From assembly GCF_002095465.1 (NCBI RefSeq), contig NZ_MLFP01000011.1, forward strand, positions 1 to 64,000: a DNA stretch of 64,000 nt, read 5' to 3'. This stretch comes from Pantoea rodasii. Lineage in GTDB: Bacteria > Pseudomonadota > Gammaproteobacteria > Enterobacterales > Enterobacteriaceae. Of this stretch, positions 9,547-19,194 are shown one piece after another. Each line of letters opens with the position of its first letter. Within the stretch, counting starts at the first letter, position 1. Under the pieces are notes generated by a model, which saw only the letters and a program-made list of their open reading frames with translations, had not been told where the DNA came from and did not search any database. The position numbers were made by a program, and so were the translations under genes.

Positions 9547-10320
9547 TTACTTTAGCGATCCCGACAGGAATTGCTGCAAGCGAGGGCTTTTCGGATTGCC
9601 GAAAAGCTCATCCGGCGTGCCCTGCTCTTCAATTTTGCCCTGATGCAGGAAAATCACGTGATTGGAGACATGGCGTGCAAACTCCATCTCATGGGTTACC
9701 ACCACCATGGTTTTTCCCTCTTCAGCCAGCTTCTGCATGATACGCAGCACTTCGCCAACCAGTTCCGGATCGAGCGCGGAAGTCGGCTCATCGAACAACA
9801 GCACTTCCGGCTCCATCGCCAGCGCACGGGCAATGGAAACGCGCTGCTGCTGACCACCGGACAGATGCACCGGATATTTGGCACGCGCACGCGCGTCAAT
9901 GCCGACTTTATCCAGATACTTGATCGCACGTTCACGCGCTTCGGCTTTGCTCAAGCCCAAAACCTGAATTGGCGCTTCGGTGACGTTATCCAGCACCGTC
10001 ATGTGGCTCCACAGATTAAAGTGCTGGAACACCATAGTCAGACGAGTGCGCAGCGAGCGCAGCTGCTCTTTGTTGGCCACTTTCAGCTGACCATCGGTGT
10101 CACGTACCAGGGTAATCTGCTCATTATTCACCGAGATGGTGCCTTCGCTCGGCTTTTCGAGGAAATTAATGCAGCGTAAGAAAGTACTTTTCCCGGAACC
10201 GGACGAGCCAATAATGCTGATCACATCGCCGGCGTTGGCCTGCAGTGATACGCCTTTCAGAACTTCATGTTCACCGTAACGCTTGTGCAGTTCGGTAACG
10301 CTTAATTTGTTGTCAGCCAT
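9547..10320 (-). CDS. hisP: Histidine/basic amino acid ABC transporter ATP-binding protein HisP
   Basis: The ATPase of the periplasmic histidine permease HisJ-HisQM-HisP2, 257 aa. Walker [10 protein letters not shown], the signature LSGGQQQRV and Walker [14 protein letters not shown] are intact, and the sequence follows E. coli HisP closely. It is the last gene of hisJ-hisQ-hisM-hisP on the minus strand. The start at 10320 (MADNKLSV) matches the family length; a TTG at 10332 is an unlikely alternative. Confidence 0.95.
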   Translation of the reverse strand: MADNKLSVTELHKRYGEHEVLKGVSLQANAGDVISIIGSSGSGKSTFLRCINFLEKPSEGTISVNNEQITLVRDTDGQLKVANKEQLRSLRTRLTMVFQHFNLWSHMTVLDNVTEAPIQVLGLSKAEARERAIKYLDKVGIDARARAKYPVHLSGGQQQRVSIARALAMEPEVLLFDEPTSALDPELVGEVLRIMQKLAEEGKTMVVVTHEMEFARHVSNHVIFLHQGKIEEQGTPDELFGNPKSPRLQQFLSGSLK

Positions 10321-10328
10321 AGTGATAC

Positions 10329-11045
10329 TCAATGCGATGATGAAGGTTTCACGTGCGCCAGGAAGCGGCGTTCCGCCTTGCGGAACAGGCTAATCAGCAC
10401 GTAAGAGATGATCAAATACAGCACCGCAGCGATGCCAAACGCGGTAAACGGCTGGTAAGTTGCCGAGTTAATATCACGCGCGATTTTTAACAGATCCGGC
10501 ACCGTGGCAGTAAAGGCCAGCGCGGTGGAGTGCAGCATCAGGATCACTTCATTACTGTAGGCCGGCAACGCGGTGCGCAGTGCCGACGGCATGATGATGC
10601 AGCGATACAGTTTAAATGGCGAGAAGCCATAAGCACGCGCCGCTTCAATTTCACCGTGCGGTACGGCTCGAATAGCTCCGGCAAAGATTTCCGTGGTGTA
10701 AGCGCAGGTATTCAACGTAAAGGCCAGCAGCGTACAGTTGAGTCCGCTACGGAAGAAGGCGTTCAGCAACTCCGAGCCTTTGACCACTTCCAGCGTGTAC
10801 ATGCCTGAATAGAACACCAGCAGCTGCACATAAAGCGGCGTTCCGCGGAACACATAGGTGAACAGCCAGACGGGCGTGGAAATGTAGCGATTTGGCGATA
10901 CGCGTGCAATCGCGAGGAACACCGCCATACAGCCGCCGATGACCACGGAAAGAATCAACAACCACAACGTAATGGCAACGCCGGTAAAACGGTAACCATC
11001 GGTCCAGAGCAGCTGTTTCCAATACTCCTGAATAATTTCGATCAT
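10329..11045 (-). CDS. hisM: Histidine ABC transporter permease HisM
   Basis: Inner-membrane permease subunit of 238 aa, the same length as E. coli HisM, with five predicted membrane helices. The cytoplasmic coupling loop that contacts HisP is in [19 protein letters not shown] (EAA motif). It pairs with HisQ to form the channel. Its start overlaps the hisQ stop by four bases (ATGA), typical of translational coupling. Confidence 0.95.
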   Translation of the reverse strand: MIEIIQEYWKQLLWTDGYRFTGVAITLWLLILSVVIGGCMAVFLAIARVSPNRYISTPVWLFTYVFRGTPLYVQLLVFYSGMYTLEVVKGSELLNAFFRSGLNCTLLAFTLNTCAYTTEIFAGAIRAVPHGEIEAARAYGFSPFKLYRCIIMPSALRTALPAYSNEVILMLHSTALAFTATVPDLLKIARDINSATYQPFTAFGIAAVLYLIISYVLISLFRKAERRFLAHVKPSSSH

Positions 11046-11728
11046 AGCTCTGCCCTTTTCACACCCACCGTGTAGCGACGTTCAAGCCACCACAGCACGC
11101 CGTTGGACAGCGTGGTAAACACCAGATAAATCACCCCGGCAACAATCGCGAAGTAGAACGGCTGCCAGGTGCTTTTTCCTGCCAGCTGCGTGGCTTTCAC
11201 CACATCTTCCAGACCCAGCAGCGAGACCAAAGCGGTCGCTTTGAGAATCACCTGCCAGTTGTTGCCAATGCCAGGCAATGCAAAACGCATCATCGCCGGG
11301 AACAAAATGCGACGGAAAGTTTGCGAGCCGGTGAAACCGAAGGCGGTGGCCGCTTCGATCTGCCCTTTTGGCACCGCAAGGAAGGCACCACGGAAGGTTT
11401 CAGTAAAGTAAGCGCCGTAAATAAAGCCGAGCGTGATAATCCCCGCGACCATCGGATCGATATCAAACTGGCTAACACCCAGCGCATCCGTCACGGTATT
11501 GAGGGCGATTTGCAGACCGTAGAAGATCAGCAACATCAGAACCAGATCAGGCACACCGCGGATTAACGTGGTATAGCCTTCAGAAATCATCGCCAGCAGG
11601 CGATTACGGGAGAGTTTGGCGCCAGCGCCCATCAAGCCGAGCACTACAGCCAGTACCACCGAGCTGAGGGCCAGTTCAAGGGTCACCAAAGTGCCTTTTA
11701 TGATTACTTCAGAATAGCCATACAGCAT
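11042..11728 (-). CDS. hisQ: Histidine ABC transporter permease HisQ
   Basis: Second permease subunit, 228 aa as in E. coli. The EAA-loop segment IEAATAFGFTGSQTFRRILF is clear, and the N-terminal MLYGYSEVIIKGTLVTLELA begins the first helix. It is separated from the upstream hisJ by 192 bases that contain a hairpin, a common way to lower membrane subunit levels relative to the binding protein. Confidence 0.95.
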   Translation of the reverse strand: MLYGYSEVIIKGTLVTLELALSSVVLAVVLGLMGAGAKLSRNRLLAMISEGYTTLIRGVPDLVLMLLIFYGLQIALNTVTDALGVSQFDIDPMVAGIITLGFIYGAYFTETFRGAFLAVPKGQIEAATAFGFTGSQTFRRILFPAMMRFALPGIGNNWQVILKATALVSLLGLEDVVKATQLAGKSTWQPFYFAIVAGVIYLVFTTLSNGVLWWLERRYTVGVKRAEL

Positions 11729-11832
11729 GGGTTCGATCCTGTCGTGAAGGAAAATAACAAACGCTGCCCAACTAACGGACAGTCCTGACCAGGATTTGAA
11801 TCACAGGGTAGATGGCGGCAAGCGTATGAACC

Positions 11833-11860
11833 CCGGGAGTTTACATAAGTAAGCGCCCGG
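11833..11860 (-). promoter_or_regulatory. Hairpin between hisJ and hisQ
   Basis: On the transcript, CCGGG / CCCGG pairs enclose TTAC / GTAA with a four-base loop and a small internal bulge. A stem here would protect the hisJ end of the message and thin out the downstream genes, as REP elements do at this place in other enterics. Confidence 0.45.
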
Positions 11861-11920
11861 AGTGAATAGTTATGACCAACCCTGCTGCAAATCAATCATC
11901 AAGGTCAGAAAACAGGACAT

Positions 11921-12703
11921 TTAATCGCCGTACACATTGAAATCAAAGTACTTCTTCGCAATCTTGTCGTAAGTTCCGTCTTTGCGCATTTCGCCGAACG
12001 CTTTGTCGATAGCCGCTTTCAGATCGGCATCATCTTTGCGCAAGCCCATACCGGTACCCACACCAAAGATTTTGTCATCTTTAACCGCAGGGCCGGCAAA
12101 TGCATAGTTCTTGCCGACAGGCTGTTTCAGGAAGCCTTCGCTCGCCTGCACTTCATCCTGGAATGCTGCATCAATACGACCCGCATCCAGATCCTGATAC
12201 ACCAGATCCTGGTTGGCGTATGGCGTCACGGTGACACCTTTTGGACGCCAGTTTTCGTTCGCGTAGGTTTCCTGAGTGGTGCCCTGCAGCAAGCCGATAT
12301 TTTTGCCTTTCAGGGATTCGATGGTCGGTTGCAGGCTAGAGCCCTTTTTCGCCACTAAACGCGCATTTGCCGCATAGAGTTTTTCAGAGAAGGCGATCTC
12401 TTCCTGACGTTTTTCGGTGATCGACAGGGATGAGATGATGGCATCGATCTTTTTCGCTTTCAGCGACGGGATCAGCGCATCAAAGTCGCTTTCCACATAA
12501 GTACATTTGGTCGCGATACGCTTACAGATTTCGTTTGCCAGATCGATATCAAAGCCCACTAACTGGCCTTGTGCATTCTTGGATTCAAACGGCGGGTAGG
12601 TCGGATCCGTCCCGATACGCAGCGTTTTTGGTACCGCAGCGAACACGCTCGCAGCGCTGGACATTGCCAGCATCAGGGAAAGAGCCAGAACTCGCTTTTT
12701 CAT
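11921..12703 (-). CDS. hisJ: Periplasmic histidine-binding protein HisJ
   Basis: A 260-aa solute-binding protein with a Sec signal peptide ([20 protein letters not shown], cut after AFA). The mature part begins with a variant of the HisJ/ArgT family sequence [15 protein letters not shown] and keeps [14 protein letters not shown] and [13 protein letters not shown]. It delivers histidine to HisQMP. The paralogue argT, adjacent in E. coli, is absent here, so HisJ may be the only receptor. Expression is probably nitrogen-controlled: a sigma-54 type promoter and NtrC-like site lie upstream. Confidence 0.93.
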   Translation of the reverse strand: MKKRVLALSLMLAMSSAASVFAAVPKTLRIGTDPTYPPFESKNAQGQLVGFDIDLANEICKRIATKCTYVESDFDALIPSLKAKKIDAIISSLSITEKRQEEIAFSEKLYAANARLVAKKGSSLQPTIESLKGKNIGLLQGTTQETYANENWRPKGVTVTPYANQDLVYQDLDAGRIDAAFQDEVQASEGFLKQPVGKNYAFAGPAVKDDKIFGVGTGMGLRKDDADLKAAIDKAFGEMRKDGTYDKIAKKYFDFNVYGD

Positions 12704-12767
12704 AGGTAACCCTCAAGTGAAGTGCTTATTGTTATGTGTGCGTGATGTGTGTTTGCGCTGAATGATG

Positions 12768-12783
12768 TGCAGGTTTCATGCCA
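12768..12783 (-). promoter_or_regulatory. Sigma-54 (-24/-12) promoter of hisJ
   Basis: On the minus strand the sequence is TGGCATGAAACCTGCA, matching TGGCACG-N4-TTGCA with the required GG-N10-GC spacing. It would start transcription about 55 bases before the hisJ start codon. Confidence 0.7.
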
Positions 12784-12950
12784 GTTATGCAAAACGGCGA
12801 AAGCGTGCTCAGGCGCACTAAGTACCGCGCGCGTTAAGGGCGCAAGCACCTAGTTTGTGAGGGAAATATAACAGCGGTGTGAGGAAGAAAAAGCGACATT
12901 GTTAACTTTTGGTGCACGAGATGCACGAAGAGTGATCGGGCGCGCGAATT

Positions 12951-12967
12951 TGCACACAATTAGTGCA
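12951..12967. promoter_or_regulatory. NtrC-like enhancer site upstream of hisJ
   Basis: TGCACACAATTAGTGCA has the NtrC form TGCAC-N7-GTGCA. Further TGCAC half-sites lie beside it (12911-12925 and 12971-12976). The site is about 170 bases upstream of the -24 element, workable for DNA looping. Confidence 0.6.
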
Positions 12968-12978
12968 CTTTTGCACCA

Positions 12979-13548
12979 TTATGCGCCATGCCAGCGGGTA
13001 AACAGATCTTGAGGCAGCTCAATATCGAACTGATCGATGACCCGATTGACGGTTTGATCGACTAAATCTTCAATTTTTTGCGGGCGATGATAGAAAGCAG
13101 GCACTGGCGGCATAATGATCGCTCCCAGTTCAGCCGCGGTGGTCATCATGCGCAGGTGGCCAAGATGCAGCGGCGTTTCACGCACGCATAACACCAGCTT
13201 ACGCTGTTCTTTTAGTACCACATCGGCGGCGCGGGTCAGCAGACTGTCACTGTAGCTGTGCACAATGCCCGACAGGGTTTTCATCGAACAGGGCAAAATC
13301 GCCATACCGATCGTTTTGAACGATCCGGAAGAGATACTGGCTGCAATATCGCGCACGTCATGCACGACATCGGCCAGCACCTGCACGCCGCGCAGGCTGT
13401 AATCGGTTTCCAGTGCCAGGGTCTGACGTGCGGCAGGACTGATCACCAAATGGGTTTCCACATCGGCCAGCGGTTGCAGCACTTGCAGCAGTCGCACGCC
13501 GTAGATAGCGCCGCTGGCACCGGAAATACCAATGATCAATCGTTTCAT
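12979..13548 (-). CDS. ubiX: Flavin prenyltransferase UbiX
   Basis: Makes prenylated FMN, the cofactor of the UbiD decarboxylase in ubiquinone synthesis. The 189-aa protein has the N-terminal flavin-binding MKRLIIGISGASGAIYGVRL and the conserved MTTAAELGAIIMPPVPAFYH. It lies downstream of purF as in E. coli, but a strong terminator separates them, so it probably has some transcription of its own. Confidence 0.95.
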   Translation of the reverse strand: MKRLIIGISGASGAIYGVRLLQVLQPLADVETHLVISPAARQTLALETDYSLRGVQVLADVVHDVRDIAASISSGSFKTIGMAILPCSMKTLSGIVHSYSDSLLTRAADVVLKEQRKLVLCVRETPLHLGHLRMMTTAAELGAIIMPPVPAFYHRPQKIEDLVDQTVNRVIDQFDIELPQDLFTRWHGA

Positions 13549-13611
13549 TATTCAGCCTTGCTTATTCAGATTGCGGCAATGATAGCTGCTACCTGAACAA
13601 AAATACAAAAA

Positions 13612-13643
13612 CAAACAGGGCGGGATTGCGCCCGCCCTGTTTG
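13612..13643 (-). terminator. Terminator after purF
   Basis: Thirteen-base perfect stem, CAAACAGGGCGGG / CCCGCCCTGTTTG on the plus strand with a six-base loop. Read on the minus strand it is followed by TTTTTG and further T-rich sequence, so it ends the cvpA-purF message. Confidence 0.85.
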
Positions 13644-13663
13644 AGATGTGCACTACGCGGCAA

Positions 13664-15181
13664 TTAGCCTTCGTTGTGCAGCTCCAGCCCTTCAACTTCA
13701 TTCTGACGCTGAATCGCTTTCGCATCGTCGTTACGCAGAGACTGCAAATACTCAAGGTACTGCTGATCAACGTCTTTGGTCACGTAGATACCGTTAAATA
13801 CCGAGCACTCAAACTGCACGATATCCGGGTTCTCTTCACGCACCGCTTCGATCAGATCATCCAGGTCCTGGAAAATCAGCGCATCGGCTTTGATCAGCTG
13901 GCGAATCTCTTCCACTTCACGACCGTGAGCTATCAGTTCGGTGGCGCTTGGCATATCGATACCGTACACGTTCGGGAAGCGAATTTCCGGTGCCGCAGAA
14001 GCCAGATATACGCGCCTTGCGCCGGCTTCACGTGCCATTTCGATGATCTGCTCGGACGTGGTGCCACGCACAATCGAATCATCCACCAGCAGCACGTTCT
14101 TACCACGGAACTCAGCGCGGTTAGCGTTGAGCTTGCGACGAATCGCGCTACGGCGCAGATGCTGGCCTGGCATAATAAAGGTGCGGCCGACATAGCGGTT
14201 TTTCACGAAGCCCTGACGATACGGCTTGTCGAGGATACGTGCGATTTCCAGGGCAGAATCGGTGGAGGTTTCCGGAATCGGAATCACCACGTCGATATCC
14301 AGATCTTCCCACTCACGCGCGATTTTCTCGCCGAGTTTGGTGCCCATGCGCACGCGAGCGCTGTAGACCGACACCTTATCGAGGAAGGAGTCAGGACGCG
14401 CAAAGTAAACGTACTCGAACAGGCACGGATTGGTTTTCGGATTCTCAGCACACTGGCGCGTTGACAGCTGACCCTGCTCGGTGATGTACACCGCTTCGCC
14501 TGGTGCGACATCGCGAATAAACTCAAAGCCCAGCGTATCGAGCGCCACGCTTTCGGAAGCTACCATGTATTCGGTGCGGCCATCAGCGATTACGCGTTTG
14601 CCCAGCACCAGAGGACGGATGCCGTTTGGATCGCGGAAAGCGACCATGCCATGTCCGATGATCATCGATACCACTGCGTAAGCGCCGCGCACCTGTTGGT
14701 GCACTGCAGCCACCGCAGCAAAAATGTTGTCAGCTTCCAGCGGATCATGTTGGAAACGATCAAGTTCCTGCGCAAAGATGTTCAGCAGGATTTCGGAATC
14801 TGAGGTGGTGTTAACGTGACGGCGACCCACTTCGAACAGGTGCTTGCGCAGCTCATGCGCATTGGTCAGGTTGCCGTTGTGCGCCAGCGTAATGCCATAC
14901 GGGGAGTTTACATAGAATGGCTGCGCTTCGGAGGCACTGGAGCTGCCCGCCGTTGGATAGCGAACATGGCCAATCCCGATGTTACCCTGCAAACGCTGCA
15001 TGTGACGTGCTTCGAAAACATCGCTCACTAAGCCGTTCGCTTTACGCAGACGGAAGCAGTTAAGCGCATCGATGGTACAAATGCCGGCGGCATCTTGCCC
15101 GCGGTGCTGCAGCACCGTTAACGCGTCATAAATCGACTGGTTTACTGGCATAAAACCGGTGATACCAACAATACCGCACAT
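13664..15181 (-). CDS. purF: Amidophosphoribosyltransferase PurF
   Basis: First committed enzyme of purine synthesis: PRPP + glutamine to phosphoribosylamine. 505 aa, the family's usual length. The start MCGIVGI places the nucleophilic glutaminase cysteine at position 2, exposed after Met removal. The PRPP-binding motif [13 protein letters not shown] is intact. It follows cvpA after 36 bases, and both are probably controlled by the PurR box upstream of cvpA. Confidence 0.96.
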   Translation of the reverse strand: MCGIVGITGFMPVNQSIYDALTVLQHRGQDAAGICTIDALNCFRLRKANGLVSDVFEARHMQRLQGNIGIGHVRYPTAGSSSASEAQPFYVNSPYGITLAHNGNLTNAHELRKHLFEVGRRHVNTTSDSEILLNIFAQELDRFQHDPLEADNIFAAVAAVHQQVRGAYAVVSMIIGHGMVAFRDPNGIRPLVLGKRVIADGRTEYMVASESVALDTLGFEFIRDVAPGEAVYITEQGQLSTRQCAENPKTNPCLFEYVYFARPDSFLDKVSVYSARVRMGTKLGEKIAREWEDLDIDVVIPIPETSTDSALEIARILDKPYRQGFVKNRYVGRTFIMPGQHLRRSAIRRKLNANRAEFRGKNVLLVDDSIVRGTTSEQIIEMAREAGARRVYLASAAPEIRFPNVYGIDMPSATELIAHGREVEEIRQLIKADALIFQDLDDLIEAVREENPDIVQFECSVFNGIYVTKDVDQQYLEYLQSLRNDDAKAIQRQNEVEGLELHNEG

Positions 15182-15217
15182 GTTGTCATTTCCTCATTGG
15201 CCGCACTCCCGGTGGCG

Positions 15218-15702
15218 TTACCGGGGTATAAAACTGGACGTGCTTTTCAGGTAATCGAAAAACCACCTGATGATATAACTGAACTGGGGAATGAGTTGCG
15301 ACTGTTGCCAGTCCGGGCTTTTTGAAAAGCCGGTGAATGTATCGAGAAAGAAGAGCATAGCAGAAACAATCAGCACGCCACGCAACGCCCCGAAACAGAC
15401 CCCCAACACCCTGTCGGTTCCCGACAAGCCGGTTTTTCCACCAGCGAGCCGATCACATAGTTCACGATGGCACCCACAATCAGGGTGGCAACGAATAACA
15501 CCGCTATCGCGATGCCGTTGCGAACCAGTTCGTCGTCAAAACCTGTAAACCAGACTGCAAGGTAGGTGTAGTAATGACTGGCGACAAAAAACGCGCATCC
15601 CCAGGTAACGAGAGATAAGGCTTCCCGGACAAACCCACGAATCAGGCTGACCAGAGCCGAAAAACCAACTACCGCAATAATGACGTAATCAATCCAGATC
15701 AT
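15218..15702 (-). pseudogene. cvpA: Colicin V production protein CvpA, broken by one base deletion
   Basis: A small inner-membrane protein (about 161 aa when repaired) needed for colicin V export and linked to purine-operon expression and bile resistance in enterics. The first part (MIWIDYVIIAVVG to GSLVEK) and the last part ([16 protein letters not shown] to the stop at 15218) are in different frames. On the coding strand GTGGAAAAACC has five A where six (GAA AAA ACC) restore [11 protein letters not shown]. The break is at 15433-15437. A run-length sequencing error is more likely than real loss, since purF downstream is intact. Confidence 0.85.
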
Positions 15703-15765
15703 GAACGCTTCCAACCCAGTGCTTATGCACCCCTGCATCCAGTTCGGGGCGCATTCTAACAGAAA

Positions 15766-15781
15766 AAGAAAACGTTTGCGT
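15766..15781 (-). promoter_or_regulatory. PurR operator upstream of cvpA-purF
   Basis: On the minus strand ACGCAAACGTTTTCTT, an exact match to the PurR consensus ANGCAANCGNTTNCNT. It lies 64 bases before the cvpA start, where E. coli has its PurR box. Confidence 0.85.
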
Positions 15782-15805
15782 AGGGTTTTCCGGTTCTGTA
15801 TCCAT

Positions 15806-15837
15806 AAAAAGGGCGATGAAAAAAACTTTCCTCGCCC
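15806..15837 (-). terminator. Terminator after dedD
   Basis: On the minus strand GGGCGA and TCGCCC enclose a 15-base loop, followed by five T (15806-15810). The stem is short, but the U tail is good. It separates folC-dedD from the purine operon. Confidence 0.6.
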
Positions 15838-15952
15838 GGAGTGATATCAGCGATTTAACCTACTGATATAAAGCCATTTTTTATTACATTTTTGCTAAGC
15901 AGCTTGTGCTGTACCGCGCCTTTTACTGCCATCGGCGCGGCTTATCAAGCCG

Positions 15953-16708
15953 TTATCGCGTACCGTACGGTTTGACGACTCCACCCAGCCCCGAAATGCT
16001 TTGCAACTCGCTCAGCGAACTCTGCAGCTTCGCTTTGGAGGCATCCGGACCGACGTAAATACGCGTGATTTGCCCCTGCACCGGCGAGGATGGCACGGTG
16101 AAGGCACGGTATCCCGACAGACGCAGTTGCGCCACGATCTCACTGACCTTGGCCGCGTTCTTCAGCGCGCCAAGCTGAACCACAAACGCCTGCCCTGAAG
16201 GGGCTGCTTCTGGCTCGCTCTGTTTCGGTGTTTCGACCGCTTTCGGCTGTTCAACCTGCTTCGGCGTTTCAACGACTTTCGGCTTTGGCTGCTCTACAGG
16301 TTTCGGTTTCGGCTGTTCTACCGGTTTAGGTTTTGGCTGTTCAACCACTTTTGGCTTCGGCTGCTCAGTCGGCTTCGCCTGCTGATGCACCGGCGGCGGC
16401 GTCACCAGCGTAGGCTCGCTGTTCTGCGCCGGTTGCGCGCTGCCATTACTGGCCGAGCCGCTAACTTTAGCGTTATCCGGGGTTTGTGCCGTACCCGCCC
16501 CTTCTGGTGGCTGCGCCGGGAGCGGTTGTGTGACAGGCGGCACCATTTCGCTGTCCTGCTGATCGTCCGGCTTCGGCACCAGCGGAATCGCTGCGAATTC
16601 TTCTTTATAGTGCTTCTTCTTGCCGTCGAGCAGACCCGGCAGCACGATGACGCCAATCGCCACCAAAATGACGGTACCGACTAAGCGATTTTGAAACTTA
16701 CTTGCCAC
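15953..16708 (-). CDS. dedD: Cell division protein DedD (SPOR domain)
   Basis: A 251-aa bitopic membrane protein that joins the division septum. It has a short cytoplasmic start, one helix (VGTVILVAIGVIVLPGLLDG), a Pro/Lys-rich linker and a C-terminal SPOR domain (AFVVQLGALKNAAKV to the end) that binds denuded peptidoglycan. The start is GTG at 16708, inside the end of folC, giving the E. coli N-terminus MASKFQNRL. The linker holds tandem copies of the eight-residue unit VEQPKPKP between about 16230 and 16380. Confidence 0.9.
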   Translation of the reverse strand: MASKFQNRLVGTVILVAIGVIVLPGLLDGKKKHYKEEFAAIPLVPKPDDQQDSEMVPPVTQPLPAQPPEGAGTAQTPDNAKVSGSASNGSAQPAQNSEPTLVTPPPVHQQAKPTEQPKPKVVEQPKPKPVEQPKPKPVEQPKPKVVETPKQVEQPKAVETPKQSEPEAAPSGQAFVVQLGALKNAAKVSEIVAQLRLSGYRAFTVPSSPVQGQITRIYVGPDASKAKLQSSLSELQSISGLGGVVKPYGTR

Positions 16709-17966
16709 TGCCGTTCTCCGCTGCCATCGATTCCATAACCTGTGCGACGGTGTGGAAAGAACCACACACCAAAATCACATCTTCGGGTGCTGCCTGCTGA
16801 CGCGCTGCCTGCCATGCTGCATCGACGTTATCATAAGCGTTGCCGCCTTCAAGATGGGCGATAAGCTCATCCGCAGTCGCGCCACGCGGACCGTCAAGCG
16901 GTGCACAGAACCAGCCATCCACCTGCGGCGCTAATGCCGTCAGGGTGCCCGCGATATCTTTGTCATGCAACATACCGACTACCGCATAGACCTTACCGCG
17001 TTTCGGCAACTCAGCCAGACGTGAAGCCAGATAATAAGCGGCATGCGGATTATGTGCTACATCCAAAATCACGCGTGGTGCTTCGCTCACCGTTTGGAAG
17101 CGTCCCGGCAAAATCGCCAATGGCAAATGCTCGCGAATCACCGCTTCGCTGACGTTAAGGCCCGATGCTCGCAGCGCAGTCAGTGCGGTTGCGGCATTTG
17201 GCAACGGCACCTGCGGCAACGGCAGATCGCGCAGTTCGCCATGCGCGTCCTGCAGTGACCAGCTGTCTTCCTGCTTCTGCCACTGCCAGTCACGATTGAT
17301 TTGCAGCAGTTGCGCGCCCTTCTCGGCTGCCACATCGGCGATGGTGTGCGGCATATCAGCTTCACCTACCACGGCGGGTTTACCTGCGCGAAATACGCCG
17401 GCTTTCTCACGGCCAATGCTTTCGCGATCGGGCCCCAGCCAGTCGGTATGATCCAGTGCAATGCTGGTAATCACCGCCACATCAGCATCCACGATATTGG
17501 TGGCATCAAGACGACCGCCCAGACCCACTTCGAGGATTACCACATCAAGATTGGCGTCGCGGAACAGATTCAGTGCCGAGATCGTGCCGAATTCAAAATA
17601 GGTCAGAGAGATATCACCGCGTCCGGCTTCGATACTGGCGAAGCTGGCGCTGTGCAGTGCTTCATCCAGCTCTGATCCCTGAATACGCACGCGCTCGGTG
17701 TAGCGCACCAGGTGCGGCGAACTGTACACGCCCACACGGTAACCCGCCGCCATGAGCAGCGTTTCCAGCGTGCGACAAGTGGTGCCTTTGCCGTTGGTGC
17801 CGGCGACGGTGAAAATAAACGGAGCGGGTTTTAGCAGATCAAGGCGTGCGGCGACGCGTTTAATACGATCCAGGCCCAGTTCAATGGCCTGAGAATGCAG
17901 GTGTTCAAGATAATGAAGCCACGTGGCCAAAGGCGACGTGGCTTGAGGAAGGTGCAGAGTGTCCAT
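16698..17966 (-). CDS. folC: Bifunctional dihydrofolate/folylpolyglutamate synthase FolC
   Basis: Adds L-glutamate to dihydropteroate and then further glutamates to folates. The 422-aa protein follows E. coli FolC throughout. The ATP loop is TVAGTNGKGTTCRTLE (residues 53-68), and LDHTDWLGPDRESIGREKAG contains the Mg-binding histidine and the carbamylated-lysine region. Its last codons overlap the dedD start, so the two are coupled. Upstream, a 107-base repeat separates it from accD. Confidence 0.95.
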   Translation of the reverse strand: MDTLHLPQATSPLATWLHYLEHLHSQAIELGLDRIKRVAARLDLLKPAPFIFTVAGTNGKGTTCRTLETLLMAAGYRVGVYSSPHLVRYTERVRIQGSELDEALHSASFASIEAGRGDISLTYFEFGTISALNLFRDANLDVVILEVGLGGRLDATNIVDADVAVITSIALDHTDWLGPDRESIGREKAGVFRAGKPAVVGEADMPHTIADVAAEKGAQLLQINRDWQWQKQEDSWSLQDAHGELRDLPLPQVPLPNAATALTALRASGLNVSEAVIREHLPLAILPGRFQTVSEAPRVILDVAHNPHAAYYLASRLAELPKRGKVYAVVGMLHDKDIAGTLTALAPQVDGWFCAPLDGPRGATADELIAHLEGGNAYDNVDAAWQAARQQAAPEDVILVCGSFHTVAQVMESMAAENGSGK

Positions 17967-17993
17967 GTGTCCCGTTTACTCATCTTACACAAC

Positions 17994-18100
17994 ATCATTC
18001 AAGCCGCAGCGGCGTGGGCTGCACTCAATCACCCCAGTCTCTTACTGCTGTAAGCTTCCGGGGATTCATTCGTTTGCCGCCTTGCTGCAACTCGAATGAT
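17994..18100. repeat. 107-base intergenic palindromic repeat between accD and folC
   Basis: The ends ATCATTCAAGCCGCAGC (17994-18010) and GCTGCAACTCGAATGAT (18084-18100) are inverted repeats. Inside, CCCC and GGGG enclose CTTAC-tgct-GTAAG. I recall closely similar elements, with a GTTGCAGCAAGGCGGCAA arm and a central TTACTGGGG-like stem, scattered in Yersinia, Serratia and Erwinia-type genomes, but could not check this. Only one copy was seen in the window. It is unlikely to code. Confidence 0.65.
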
Positions 18101-18153
18101 TTCGTGTTTACGGTTCATTGGTGAAAAGCGTTTAAACAGCTTTTCGTTGCCTG

Positions 18154-19062
18154 TCAGGCCTCGTTGCTCTCCGGCTCAGCCGCAGAAGGCTGATCACCAT
18201 CCTGCAGCGGCGCTGGCAGGTTCATCATTTTCGCCAGCAGACTTGCCAGCTTATAGCGCATTTCCGGGCGACGGATGATCATGTCGATCGCGCCTTTTTG
18301 AATCAGGAACTCACTGCGCTGGAAGCCTGGTGGCAGTTTTTCACGCACGGTCTGTTCGATTACGCGTGGACCGGCAAAGCCGATCAGCGCTTTCGGTTCC
18401 GCGACGTTCAAATCACCCAGCATCGCAAAGCTAGCCGACACACCGCCCATAGTGGGGTCGGTCAGCACGGAGATGTACGGCAAGCCGCGCTCCTGCATTT
18501 TCGCCAGCGCTGCGCTGGTTTTCGCCATCTGCATCAGCGACTGTAACGCTTCCTGCATACGGGCACCGCCACTGGCGGAGAAGCAAATCAGCGGGCAATT
18601 ATCTTCCAGTGCCTGCTCAACGCCACGCACGAAGCGCGCGCCAACCACCGAACCCATTGAGCCGCCCATAAAGGAGAACTCAAAGGCTACAGCGACCACC
18701 GGCATACCGTGCAGCGTACCTTTCATGGCGATCAGTGCATCTTTCTCACCGGTGTCTTTCTGCGCAGCAACCAGACGATCTTTGTACTTCTTGGAATCGC
18801 GGAACTTCAGCAGATCCTTTGGTTCCAGCTCGCTGCCTAATTCAACCAGAGAACCTTCATCCAGCATGGTGTGCAGACGCTCACGGGCGTGCATGCGCAT
18901 GTGGTGGTCGCACTTCGGGCAGACCTCAAGGTTACGCTCCAGTTCGGCGCGGTACAGCACCTGACCACAGCTATCGCATTTGGTCCAGACCCCTTCCGGG
19001 ATACTGGCTTTGCGCGTTGGCGTGGTAGTGCTTTTATTCAGTATGCGTTCAATCCAGCTCAT
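18154..19062 (-). CDS. accD: Acetyl-CoA carboxylase carboxyltransferase subunit beta, AccD
   Basis: The beta half of the transferase that moves carboxyl from biotin to acetyl-CoA, making malonyl-CoA for fatty acid synthesis. 302 aa. The N-terminal zinc ribbon is complete (Cys29, Cys32, Cys48, Cys51), and the crotonase-fold body shows [18 protein letters not shown] and [11 protein letters not shown]. In E. coli this protein binds its own mRNA. A hairpin lies in the leader here. Confidence 0.96.
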   Translation of the reverse strand: MSWIERILNKSTTTPTRKASIPEGVWTKCDSCGQVLYRAELERNLEVCPKCDHHMRMHARERLHTMLDEGSLVELGSELEPKDLLKFRDSKKYKDRLVAAQKDTGEKDALIAMKGTLHGMPVVAVAFEFSFMGGSMGSVVGARFVRGVEQALEDNCPLICFSASGGARMQEALQSLMQMAKTSAALAKMQERGLPYISVLTDPTMGGVSASFAMLGDLNVAEPKALIGFAGPRVIEQTVREKLPPGFQRSEFLIQKGAIDMIIRRPEMRYKLASLLAKMMNLPAPLQDGDQPSAAEPESNEA

Positions 19063-19108
19063 TGATGACCTTTCTGTTTAATGCTGACCTGGTCCAGTCT
19101 TCTTGTTA

Positions 19109-19130
19109 CTGCTGAAATCACCTTCAGCAG
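19109..19130 (-). promoter_or_regulatory. Hairpin in the accD leader
   Basis: CTGCTGAA (19109-19116) and TTCAGCAG (19123-19130) form an eight-base perfect stem with a six-base loop, about 50-70 bases before the accD start. No T run follows, so it may be a leader structure or the remnant of a terminator. Confidence 0.35.
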
Positions 19131-19194
19131 GCCGTAAATGTCGCTCATTAAACCACAACCCGTTCACGCTGTGGATAAAAATCTGGTTACGGGC

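Noticed and set aside
13646..14464. 272-codon plus-strand frame antisense to purF
   Set aside because: Lies entirely across intact purF and has no ribosome site or family features.
15218..15702. Programmed ribosomal frameshifting as an explanation for the split genes
   Set aside because: Seven unrelated genes would all need it, the sites lack slippery heptamers with a downstream structure, and homologues are encoded in single frames.
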